Source of the DNA: an uncultured Collinsella sp.
GTDB taxonomy: Bacteria > Actinomycetota > Coriobacteriia > Coriobacteriales > Coriobacteriaceae
Length of the DNA stretch: 29,396 bases
Reading direction: 5' to 3'
NCBI GenBank assembly: GCA_958453935.1
Contig: CAUDZT010000025.1
Span: forward strand, 1 to 29,396
This document shows positions 15,684-23,130 of the stretch, in pieces; position 1 is the stretch's first letter; each line of letters begins with the position of its first letter. The notes under the pieces are model-generated. The model had not been told where the DNA came from. It worked only from the letters and a program-made list of their open reading frames with translations, and searched no databases. The position numbers and the translations under genes are program-made.

Positions 15684-15695
15684 GGGAGGCAGCAC

Positions 15696-16616
15696 ATGCA
15701 AAAGGGAGATGCCATGGATGCGGCGGAGCGCTCGGAGCGCATCCCCGATATCGTCATCATCACCGGAATGTCCGGATCGGGCCGCACACAGGCCATGCAC
15801 GTGTTCGAGGACATGGGCTATTTTTGCATTGATAACCTGCCTCCGCGTCTCATCGCCCAGCTTGCCGAGCTCGTCGGCATCAATACGGGCGTGGGCAGGC
15901 ATCTCGCCGTCACCTGCGATTTGCGTAGCCAGGGACTGTTTGACGAGTTGCTCGATGCGGTCGCCGCGCTCGAAGAGCGCGAGATGAGCTGCGACATCGT
16001 GTTCCTGGAGGCTTCTGACGAGGTGCTGATTCGTCGCTACAGCGAAAATCGCCGCCGTCATCCCATTGCCAAGCCGGGGGAGACTACGGCCGATGCCATT
16101 CAGCGCGAGCGCCTTCAGCTGCAGGGCGTGCGCGATCGAGCCGATATGATTATCGACACGAGTCGTCTGCGCACCTCTGCGCTGCGCAACAAGCTACGTA
16201 TGGCATTTTCCGAGCTGTCCGACCAACAGCTCATGGACGTCCATGTGTTCTCGTTTGGCTTTAAGCACGGCATGCCCGTCGAGGCGGACATTATGATCGA
16301 CGTCCGCTTCCTGCCCAATCCGTTTTACGATCCCGAGATGCGCACGATGACCGGTCTCGATAAAAAGGTCTCCGATTTTGTTCTGGACCACCCCAAGACG
16401 CAGGAGTTTTGGAAGGCTTGGACACAGCTGCTCGATACGGTGATGCCGGGCTATATCGCGGAGGGTAAGCCGCAGCTTTCTATCGCCATCGGCTGCACGG
16501 GCGGACAGCACCGTAGCGTCGCCATTGCCGAGGCCACGGCCCGTTACCTGGAAGGCGCCCAGTATCACGTGAGCATCTCCCACCGCGACCTGTCGCGCGC
16601 CAACACGAAGGCATAG
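15696..16616 (+). CDS. rapZ: RapZ/YvcJ-family nucleotide-binding RNase adapter
   Basis: A 306-residue RapZ homologue. The P-loop reads GMSGSGRT, with Arg in place of the usual Walker A Lys, then FEDMGYFCIDNLPP. The C-terminal half has the family's GCTGGQHRS motif. In E. coli RapZ senses glucosamine-6-P and controls glmS through small RNAs; in Gram-positives its role is less clear. Two starts are plausible: ATG 15696 with GGGAGG (15684-15689), used here, and ATG 15714 with AAGGGAG (15701-15707). It lies six bases before whiA, as in many Gram-positives but without yvcK between. The Arg P-loop is, as I recall, usual in actinobacteria. Confidence 0.94.
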   Translation: MQKGDAMDAAERSERIPDIVIITGMSGSGRTQAMHVFEDMGYFCIDNLPPRLIAQLAELVGINTGVGRHLAVTCDLRSQGLFDELLDAVAALEEREMSCDIVFLEASDEVLIRRYSENRRRHPIAKPGETTADAIQRERLQLQGVRDRADMIIDTSRLRTSALRNKLRMAFSELSDQQLMDVHVFSFGFKHGMPVEADIMIDVRFLPNPFYDPEMRTMTGLDKKVSDFVLDHPKTQEFWKAWTQLLDTVMPGYIAEGKPQLSIAIGCTGGQHRSVAIAEATARYLEGAQYHVSISHRDLSRANTKA

Positions 16617-16622
16617 GCCTGC

Positions 16623-17552
16623 ATGTCGTTTACCGCTGAGGTGCGCGACGAGCTTGCGCGCTGCGAACCCGAATGTGAATACTGCGATTTGTCGACGCTT
16701 GCCGCCCTGACGCGTGTGAGCGGTACGCTTTCGTTGGCCGGCTCCGGGCGGTATCGTTTGACAGTCGCGACCGAGACGGGAGCCGTCGCGCGCACGATGA
16801 TCACGCTGACGCATCGCATCCTTAAGCTCAAAACGGAATTCACCGTTCGTAAATCGGTCTTGCATAAGGTCCGTAACTATCTCATTACCCTGCCCGATCA
16901 ACCCGACTTGGACAAGGCTCTGGTGCTGCTGGGCATTCTAGACCGCAGAGGAGGGCTCGTCGCTGGTGTTCCCCGACACATCGTTGCCCGTCCCTGCTGC
17001 AGGCTTGCCTACATCCGCGGCGCGCTCATCGCGGGCGGCTTCGTGGCCGATCCACGCGGCGATTTCCATTTGGAGATCGCGGTGCAGGGTGAGCAATATG
17101 CCAAGGGGCTTTGCGACCTGTTGGGGCAGATTGGGGTCCATGCTCGTGTTAATGCGCGGCGGGGGTCATATGCCGTGTACATTAAGAGCGCCGAGGAAAT
17201 CGAGCATCTATTAAAGCTGATTGGTGCCAAGCGCAGCGTTGCCGAGATTGAGGAGGCGCGCGCGGTCAAGTTGGTTAAGAACGATGTGAACCGTCGCGTG
17301 AACGCCGAGCTCGCCAACCAGACCAGAAGCGCCGGTGCTGCCCAGCATCAGCTTGCGCTTATCGATGAGCTCGAGCAGCGCGGCCTTCGCGATGCGCTTC
17401 CGGATGCCTTGGCGGTCTTTTGCGACCTGCGCGAGCGCTATCCCGATCTGTCGCTGCGTGATTTAGGGGAGATGGCTGACCCTCCCTTGTCGAAGTCGGC
17501 CCTCTACCATCGAGTTTTGAGGCTTGAAAAGCTCATTGAAGCAAACAGGTAG
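16623..17552 (+). CDS. whiA: WhiA sporulation/cell-division regulator family protein
   Basis: A 309-residue DNA-binding protein. The N-terminal two-thirds is the degenerate LAGLIDADG-like fold: MSFTAEVRDELAR at the start, then CRLAYIRGALIAGG and SYAVYIKSAEEIEHLL. The C-terminus is a helix-turn-helix: LSLRDLGEMADPP, SKSALYHRVLRLEKL. WhiA activates division genes in Streptomyces and affects chromosome segregation and division in Bacillus. It starts six bases after the rapZ stop and has a weak ribosome binding site, suggesting coupling. The glycolytic genes follow after a promoter region, as in other actinobacteria. Confidence 0.95.
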   Translation: MSFTAEVRDELARCEPECEYCDLSTLAALTRVSGTLSLAGSGRYRLTVATETGAVARTMITLTHRILKLKTEFTVRKSVLHKVRNYLITLPDQPDLDKALVLLGILDRRGGLVAGVPRHIVARPCCRLAYIRGALIAGGFVADPRGDFHLEIAVQGEQYAKGLCDLLGQIGVHARVNARRGSYAVYIKSAEEIEHLLKLIGAKRSVAEIEEARAVKLVKNDVNRRVNAELANQTRSAGAAQHQLALIDELEQRGLRDALPDALAVFCDLRERYPDLSLRDLGEMADPPLSKSALYHRVLRLEKLIEANR

Positions 17553-17597
17553 TTTATAGTATCGACTTATATACGGATTTAGCTGCTATTTTATTCT

Positions 17598-17611
17598 TTA
17601 AAACGTTTTAA
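17598..17611. promoter_or_regulatory. Perfect 14-bp palindrome TTAAAACGTTTTAA upstream of gapA
   Basis: A CpG-centred palindrome in an AT-rich intergenic region, 134 bases before the gapA start and about 57 before the putative -10. Shape and size fit a LacI-family (CcpA-like) operator; an AT-rich upstream promoter element is an alternative. A related core lies upstream of satA at 4892-4903. Confidence 0.5.
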
Positions 17612-17644
17612 CGTAAATTTGATTTTCAATTTCGACTATTCTCG

Positions 17645-17673
17645 TGAAATTCAAGTCAAAAAAAAGGTATATT
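17645..17673 (+). promoter_or_regulatory. Putative gapA promoter
   Basis: TATATT (17668-17673) is a good -10; TGAAAT (17645-17650) is a poor -35 at 17-base spacing. An A-run (17658-17665) lies between them. The leader would be about 65 bases. Confidence 0.4.
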
Positions 17674-17745
17674 AGGCGAGTGGTTAGTTTGTGGGCCTCA
17701 ACGGCGGGCGCTGTAGCTTGCGGGGGCCTTACGAAAGGAGACACA

Positions 17746-18771
17746 ATGGCAGTAAAGGTTGCTATTAACGGCTTCGGTCGCATCGGTCGTCTGGCTTTCC
17801 GTCAGATGTTCGGTCATGAGGGCTCCGAGATCGTCGCTATCAACGACCTCACCTCTCCCGACATGCTCGCTTACCTGCTGAAGTACGACTCCACGCAGGG
17901 CAACTACGCTCGCGATCACGAGGTCGTTGCTGGCGAGGATTCCATCACCGTTGACGGCAAGGAGATCAAGATCTACAAGGAGGCCGACGCCAACAACCTG
18001 CCTTGGGGCGACCTCGACGTCGACGTCGTTCTCGAGTGCACCGGCTTCTACACCAGCAAGGCTAAGGCTCAGGCCCACATCAACGCTGGCGCCAAGAAGG
18101 TCGTCATCTCCGCTCCGGCCGGCAGCGATCTGCCCACCATCGTGTACAACGTCAACCACGAGACGCTGACCGCTGAGGACAACATCATCTCCGCTGCTTC
18201 CTGCACCACCAACTGCCTCGCCCCGATGGCCAAGGGTCTGAACGACTTCGCTCCCATCGTGTCCGGCATCATGACCACCATTCACGCCTGGACCGGCGAC
18301 CAGATGCCGCTCGACGGCCCGCAGCGCAAGGGCAACAAGCGTCGTAGCCGCGCCTGCGCCGTCAACATCGTCCCCAACACCACCGGTGCTGCCAAGGCTA
18401 TCGGCCTGGTTCTCCCCGAGCTCAACGGTAAGCTCATCGGTGCCGCCCAGCGCGTCCCGACGCCGACCGGCTCCATCACCAACCTCTACGCTGTTGTTGA
18501 CAAGAAGGTCACCGTCGACGAGGTCAACGCCGCTATGAAGGCCTACGCTTCCACCATCTCTGAGACCTTCGGTTACAACGAGGACGACATCGTCTCCACC
18601 GACATCATCGGCGAGACCCACGGCTCCATCTTCGACGCCACTCAGACCATGTGCTCTGACCTCGGCAACGGCCAGACCCTCGTTCAGGTCACCTCTTGGT
18701 ACGACAACGAGAACTCCTACACCTCTCAGATGGTCCGCACCATCAAGTACTTCGAGAAGTTCGTTGCTTAA
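17746..18771 (+). CDS. gapA: Glyceraldehyde-3-phosphate dehydrogenase
   Basis: A 341-residue NAD-dependent GAPDH that oxidises glyceraldehyde-3-P to 1,3-bisphosphoglycerate. The Rossmann start is VAINGFGRIGRLAFRQ. NDL near residue 34 supports NAD use. The nucleophile is Cys153 in SAASCTTNC, and SWYDNENSYTSQM lies near the end. The ATG has AAAGGAG (17734-17740) five bases upstream; frames reaching back to 17644 are rejected. Very strong codon bias marks high expression. It heads gapA-pgk-tpiA-gpmI but is separated from pgk by a terminator-like hairpin, so it probably makes excess monocistronic message. No cggR-type regulator gene precedes it. Confidence 0.98.
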   Translation: MAVKVAINGFGRIGRLAFRQMFGHEGSEIVAINDLTSPDMLAYLLKYDSTQGNYARDHEVVAGEDSITVDGKEIKIYKEADANNLPWGDLDVDVVLECTGFYTSKAKAQAHINAGAKKVVISAPAGSDLPTIVYNVNHETLTAEDNIISAASCTTNCLAPMAKGLNDFAPIVSGIMTTIHAWTGDQMPLDGPQRKGNKRRSRACAVNIVPNTTGAAKAIGLVLPELNGKLIGAAQRVPTPTGSITNLYAVVDKKVTVDEVNAAMKAYASTISETFGYNEDDIVSTDIIGETHGSIFDATQTMCSDLGNGQTLVQVTSWYDNENSYTSQMVRTIKYFEKFVA

Positions 18772-18810
18772 TTTAGCTTTTAGCGAATAGCTCGTTGAGC
18801 GTCTAAAGAA

Positions 18811-18855
18811 GGGCGCGGCCTCATAGGGCTTACACCCTAGGGTCGCGCCCTTTTT
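18811..18855 (+). terminator. Intrinsic terminator between gapA and pgk
   Basis: Outer 10-bp stem (18811-18820 with 18841-18850, one G-U pair) with an inner TAGGG/CCCTA stem, followed by TTTTTA. With no obvious new promoter before pgk, it is probably leaky and sets a higher gapA to pgk ratio. Confidence 0.8.
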
Positions 18856-18911
18856 ATAGGAAATCGTCTGCCGTAATGGGAGGCAGACACGTACGAAAGG
18901 TAGAAGCAAAC

Positions 18912-20102
18912 ATGGCCTTTACCAAGAAGACCGTCCGCGACATCGATGTCGACGGCAAGCGCGTTCTCGTCCGCGTTGACTTCAACGTGCCTATCAAGGA
19001 TGGCGTCGTTGGCGATACCACCCGCATCAAGGCTGCCCTGCCCACCATCAACTACCTCGTTGAGCACAACGCTCGCGTCATCCTCATGAGCCACCTCGGC
19101 CGTCCCGAGGGCACCGGCTTCCAGCCCGAGCTGTCCCTCGAGCCTGTCGCCAAGAAGCTCGCTGAGCTCTCTGGTCTCGATGTTGCCTTTGTCGCCGACA
19201 CCTACGGCGAGAAGGCTGCTGAGGCTGTTGCCGCCGTCGAGCCGGGCAAGGTTCTCGTTCTCGAGAACGTCCGTTTTGACAAGCGTGAGAAGAAGAACGA
19301 TCCCGAGATCGCCAAGAAGCTCGCTTCCTATGGTGACGTCTTCGTTCTTGATGCCTTCGGTACCGCTCACCGCGCCCAGGGTTCCGTCGTGGGCCCCGCC
19401 GCTTACCTGCCTGCCGTCGCCGGCTTCCTGCTCGAGAAGGAGGTCGACACGCTGACCGGCATCTTCGCCGAGCCCGAGCGCCCCTTCGTCGCTATCGTCG
19501 GCGGTTCCAAGGTTTCCTCCAAGATCGGCGTTCTCGATCACCTCATCGACTCCGCTGATACCCTGATCATCGGTGGCGGCATGGCCTACACCTTCTTCCT
19601 GGCTCAGGGCCTGACCGTCGGTCAGTCCCTCAAGGAAGAGGACTGGGTCGAGCGCGCCGGCGAGATGCTCAAGAAGGCCGAGGAGAAGGGCGTCAAGATC
19701 CTGCTCCCCATCGACAACCGCGTTGCCGATCACTTTGGCGAGGACGCTGTCCCCGAGGTTGTCGCTTCCGACGCTATCCCCGACGATCGTGAGGGCATGG
19801 ACATCGGCCCCAAGACCGAGGAGCTCTACGCCGAGGCCGTCAAGGGCGCCAAGACCGTGTTCTGGAACGGCCCCATGGGCGTCTTCGAGTTCGACAACTT
19901 CGCTCACGGCACCCAGGCTATCGCCGAGGCCGTCGCCGAGGCCGACTGCACCTCGATCATCGGCGGTGGTGACTCTGTCGCGGCTGTCAACAAGTTCAAC
20001 CTGGCCGACAAGATGAGCTGGATCTCCACCGGTGGTGGCGCTTCCATGGAGCTCGTCGAGGGTAAGGCCCTGCCCGGAGTGGAGGCGCTTCTCGATGCCT
20101 AA
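18912..20102 (+). CDS. pgk: Phosphoglycerate kinase
   Basis: A 396-residue cytoplasmic kinase that transfers phosphate from 1,3-bisphosphoglycerate to ADP. Family features are VLVRVDFNVP with the substrate-binding Asp and Asn, LMSHLGRPEG, VLVLENVRF, the hinge region VAIVGGSKVSSK, and the nucleotide-binding FWNGPMGVFE and GGGDSVAAV near the end. Length is normal. ATG 18912 follows GAAAGG (18895-18900) at 11 bases. The final codons overlap the tpiA start by eight bases, so the two are translationally coupled. Confidence 0.98.
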   Translation: MAFTKKTVRDIDVDGKRVLVRVDFNVPIKDGVVGDTTRIKAALPTINYLVEHNARVILMSHLGRPEGTGFQPELSLEPVAKKLAELSGLDVAFVADTYGEKAAEAVAAVEPGKVLVLENVRFDKREKKNDPEIAKKLASYGDVFVLDAFGTAHRAQGSVVGPAAYLPAVAGFLLEKEVDTLTGIFAEPERPFVAIVGGSKVSSKIGVLDHLIDSADTLIIGGGMAYTFFLAQGLTVGQSLKEEDWVERAGEMLKKAEEKGVKILLPIDNRVADHFGEDAVPEVVASDAIPDDREGMDIGPKTEELYAEAVKGAKTVFWNGPMGVFEFDNFAHGTQAIAEAVAEADCTSIIGGGDSVAAVNKFNLADKMSWISTGGGASMELVEGKALPGVEALLDA

Positions 20103-20862
20103 TCGCACCCTTCTTATCGCTGGTAACTGGAAGATGAACAACGACGTCGCCGAGGCCGCCAAGCTCGCCGACGAGCTGGCTCAGGCTCTGCCCGAGGTTC
20201 CGGCTGGCGTCGAGGTGCTCGTCTGCCCTCCGACCATTGACATCACCACGGTTCATGACCGCATTCAGGCTGCCCCCATCGCCCTCGGTGCACAGAACGT
20301 GTACTGGGAGGCCAAGGGTGCCTTCACCGGTGAGTCCTCTTGCGACATGCTCAAGTCCGCTGGCTGCACCTACTGCATCATCGGTCACTCCGAGCGTCGC
20401 GACTACTTCCACGAGACCGACGAGGATCAGAACAAGAAGGCCAAGGCCCTCGTTGCCGCCGGTCTTGTTCCCGTCTTCTGCTGCGGCGAGTCCCTCGAGG
20501 TCCGCGAGGCTGGCACCTATGTCGAGCACGTCGTGAACCAGGTCAAGGCTGGCCTTGCCGGTCTTGAGATCACCTGCCCCAAGCAGGTCGTCGTCGCCTA
20601 CGAGCCCATCTGGGCCATCGGCACCGGCAAGACCGCTACCGCTGAGGACGCCCAGGAGGTCTGCGGCGCTATCCGTGAGACCCTCAAGGAGATGTTTGGC
20701 GAGGAGCTCGCTAACGGCATCCGCGTTCTCTATGGTGGCTCTGCCAAGCCCGGCAACATCGCCGAGCTCGTCGCCAAGCCTGACGTTGACGGCGCCCTCG
20801 TGGGCGGCGCTTCGCTCAAGGCTGCCGACTTCGCCTCTATGGTCGTCAAGGCAGGCGAGTAG
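20095..20862 (+). CDS. tpiA: Triosephosphate isomerase
   Basis: A 255-residue TIM-barrel enzyme interconverting dihydroxyacetone-P and glyceraldehyde-3-P. Active-site residues are Asn11 and Lys13 in AGNWKMNN, the catalytic His in IGHSERR, and the catalytic Glu in AYEPIWAIGTGKTA, whose following residues form the flexible loop. GGSAKPGN binds phosphate. ATG 20095 lies within the last codons of pgk, with GGAGG at 20081-20085; the frame reaching back to 20032 is a pgk shadow. Confidence 0.98.
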   Translation: MPNRTLLIAGNWKMNNDVAEAAKLADELAQALPEVPAGVEVLVCPPTIDITTVHDRIQAAPIALGAQNVYWEAKGAFTGESSCDMLKSAGCTYCIIGHSERRDYFHETDEDQNKKAKALVAAGLVPVFCCGESLEVREAGTYVEHVVNQVKAGLAGLEITCPKQVVVAYEPIWAIGTGKTATAEDAQEVCGAIRETLKEMFGEELANGIRVLYGGSAKPGNIAELVAKPDVDGALVGGASLKAADFASMVVKAGE

Positions 20863-20867
20863 GACAT

Positions 20868-22421
20868 ATGGCACAGCGTCATCTTCCTGCACTCCTGATC
20901 ATCATGGATGGCTGCGGCCTTGCTCCGGCCGATGGCGAGAACGCCGTCGCCGCTGCCAAGACGCCCTTCCTTGATAGCCTGTACGAGAAGTATCCTCACA
21001 CCACGCTCGGTGCTTCGGGCGAGGACGTGGGCCTTCCCGACGGTCAGATGGGCAACTCCGAGGTAGGCCACCTCAACATCGGTGCCGGCCGCATCGTGTT
21101 CCAGGAGCTTTCGCGCATCAACAACGCCATCAAGGACGGCTCCATCGCCAAGAACGAGGTCTTCGTCAAGGCTATGGACGACGTCAAGGCCGAAGGCAAG
21201 ACCCTGCATCTCATGGGCCTTATGAGCCCTGGCGGTGTTCATTCTCACATGAACCACGTCGAGGCTCTGGTCAAGATGGCTGCCCAGCATGGCGTCAAGA
21301 CCGTTCGCGTCCACGCCTTCATGGATGGCCGCGACGTCGACCCGCAGTCCGGTGCCGGCTACATGAGCGAGTTCTGCGCTTTCCTGGCTAAGATCTCCGA
21401 GGAGACCGGTTGCGACGCTCGCGTTGCCACCGTTTCGGGCCGCTATTGGGCCATGGACCGCGACAACCGCTGGGAGCGCATCCAGCGTGCCTACGACGTC
21501 ATGGTCAACGCGTCCGATGCCGATACCGACCCCGTTGCCGGTATCAAGGCCTACTACGAGAAGGATCCGCGCGGCGACGAGTTCGTCGAGCCCTTCGCTG
21601 CCCACAACGAGGGCATTCACGAGGGCGACGCGGCCATCTTCTTCAACTTCCGTCCCGACCGCGCTCGTCAGATGACTCGCGTGTTCACGGACAAGGAGTT
21701 CGACGGCTTTGAGCGCGAGCAGATTAAGCTTTCGCACTTTGTGACGATGACCGAGTACGATCCGACGTTTGACGTCGAGGTCGCCTTCCCCAAGACGTTC
21801 CCCGAGAACGTCTTGGCCGACGTTATCGCCGCCAATGGCCTGAAGCAGCTGCACACCGCCGAGACCGAGAAGTACGCCCACGTGACGTTCTTCCTCAACG
21901 GCGGCATCGAGGAGCCCAAGGAGGGCGAGGAGCGCGTGCTCGTCGCTTCCCCCAAGGTTGCTACCTACGATCTGCAGCCCGAGATGAGCGCTCCCGAGGT
22001 TACCGAGAAGCTCGTCGCCGCTATTAACGAGGATCGCGCTGATTTCTACATCGTGAACTTCGCGAACTGCGACATGGTTGGTCACACCGGCGTGTTCGAC
22101 GCCGCCGTTAAGGCCGTCGAGGCTGTTGACGATGCTCTGTCCAAGGTTGTCCCGGCGATTCTCGCCAAGGGCGGCTTTGCGCTGATTACCGCCGACCATG
22201 GCAACGCCGATCACATGTTTGACGTTGCTTCCGACGGTTCCAAGCATCCGTTTACGGCTCACACCACCAACCGCGTGCCGTTCATCATCGTTGATGATAA
22301 GGCCAAGCTCACCGGTATCGAGGACGGCCGTCTTTCCGATATCGCTCCGACCATGCTCACCATGGCTGGTATTGAGCCTTCCGCCGAGATGACGGGTCGC
22401 GTGCTCGCCACCGAGGCCTAA
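20868..22421 (+). CDS. gpmI: Cofactor-independent phosphoglycerate mutase
   Basis: A 517-residue, Mn-dependent mutase of the alkaline-phosphatase superfamily that converts 3-phosphoglycerate to 2-phosphoglycerate. Metal and catalytic residues show as IIMDGCG (Asp14), PDGQMGNSEVGH (nucleophile Ser64), NFRPDRARQM, and ITADHGNAD near the C-terminus. It starts five bases after tpiA. In Mycobacterium-type clusters tpi is followed closely by secG, so gpmI here is an addition to the block, shared with many Firmicutes glycolytic operons. Enolase is not in the window. Confidence 0.97.
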   Translation: MAQRHLPALLIIMDGCGLAPADGENAVAAAKTPFLDSLYEKYPHTTLGASGEDVGLPDGQMGNSEVGHLNIGAGRIVFQELSRINNAIKDGSIAKNEVFVKAMDDVKAEGKTLHLMGLMSPGGVHSHMNHVEALVKMAAQHGVKTVRVHAFMDGRDVDPQSGAGYMSEFCAFLAKISEETGCDARVATVSGRYWAMDRDNRWERIQRAYDVMVNASDADTDPVAGIKAYYEKDPRGDEFVEPFAAHNEGIHEGDAAIFFNFRPDRARQMTRVFTDKEFDGFEREQIKLSHFVTMTEYDPTFDVEVAFPKTFPENVLADVIAANGLKQLHTAETEKYAHVTFFLNGGIEEPKEGEERVLVASPKVATYDLQPEMSAPEVTEKLVAAINEDRADFYIVNFANCDMVGHTGVFDAAVKAVEAVDDALSKVVPAILAKGGFALITADHGNADHMFDVASDGSKHPFTAHTTNRVPFIIVDDKAKLTGIEDGRLSDIAPTMLTMAGIEPSAEMTGRVLATEA

Positions 22422-22448
22422 TAGAAAACAAATACCGTTTTCTAGTAA

Positions 22449-22481
22449 GGGGGTTGTCCACAACCGGACGACCCCCTTTTT
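22449..22481 (+). terminator. Terminator of the glycolytic operon
   Basis: An 11-bp stem (22449-22459 with 22466-22476, one wobble) with a 6-base loop is followed by TTTTT. Confidence 0.9.
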
Positions 22482-22540
22482 GGTATTTCTGCCATTTCTA
22501 CCCCGTCCCTAAATGGCAGGTGGGGGAGTGTTGGAGGTTG

Positions 22541-22549
22541 TGGTACAGT
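22541..22549 (+). promoter_or_regulatory. Putative extended -10 promoter for secG
   Basis: TGGTACAGT has the TGn extension before TACAGT and lies 36 bases before the secG start. No clear -35 is present, as is usual for extended -10 promoters. Confidence 0.35.
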
Positions 22550-22585
22550 ACTGGAGTTTGAATTGTTCTATTAAGGAGCTTATCT

Positions 22586-22840
22586 ATGGGTCCGTTTCAG
22601 ATTCTTCTGTTTGTCGTTTGGGCTGTTTCTGCCGTGGCGCTGACGATTCTCGTTCTGATGCATTCCGGTAAGGGCACCGGCGTTTCGGATATGATCGCTA
22701 GCTCGCTGTATAACTCCAGCTCTGCCACGGGCGTCATGGAGCAGAACCTCGATCGCCTGACGGTAATTATGGCCGTCGTTTTTGCCGTGTGTGTCGTTCT
22801 GTGCATGTTTTTCTTCCCGCAGGGCATCGTCGGCTACTAA
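22586..22840 (+). CDS. secG: Preprotein translocase subunit SecG
   Basis: An 84-residue inner-membrane accessory subunit of SecYEG. Two membrane segments (about 3-25 and 58-78) flank the cytoplasmic loop with LMHSGKGTGVSDMI, typical of Gram-positive SecG. The ATG has AAGGAG (22573-22578) seven bases upstream. It stands alone between two T-tract terminators. Its position after tpiA is the conserved actinobacterial order, here with gpmI in between. Confidence 0.94.
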   Translation: MGPFQILLFVVWAVSAVALTILVLMHSGKGTGVSDMIASSLYNSSSATGVMEQNLDRLTVIMAVVFAVCVVLCMFFFPQGIVGY

Positions 22841-22865
22841 GCATCGGCGTATATACGTTTGTAAG

Positions 22866-22892
22866 GGGTCCCGCATGTGCGGGGCCCTTTTT
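22866..22892 (+). terminator. secG terminator
   Basis: A stem of up to 10 bp (22866-22875 with 22878-22887, one wobble), with a tight loop, is followed by TTTTT. Confidence 0.9.
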
Positions 22893-23130
22893 GTTTACAG
22901 ACTTGTAACAGAGCCAAAATATCCCCACATACTTCGCCCAACTAAAGAAATTCTCGACCGTTAACCGGAATCAGCGCCAAATTGTGCATAAAATGCGCTA
23001 CTGTATTGCAAAACGTTGGTCCGCATTGCATAACCAGCCATAACGGCGGACCGCGTTTGAATGGTTCGAATGGGCTGTCTCGACGTTGCCCGGCCGAATT
23101 CACTTTGTCCTATCTCATAAGGAGGATGGC
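22893..23130. promoter_or_regulatory. oppA upstream region
   Basis: No gene is seen. It contains AAAACGTT (23010-23017), a weak match to the gapA-upstream palindrome, and an AATGCG / CGCATT pair (22992-22997, 23022-23027). GGTCCGC / GCGGACC (23018-23024, 23046-23052) could form a leader hairpin. No promoter has two good hexamers. Confidence 0.4.
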
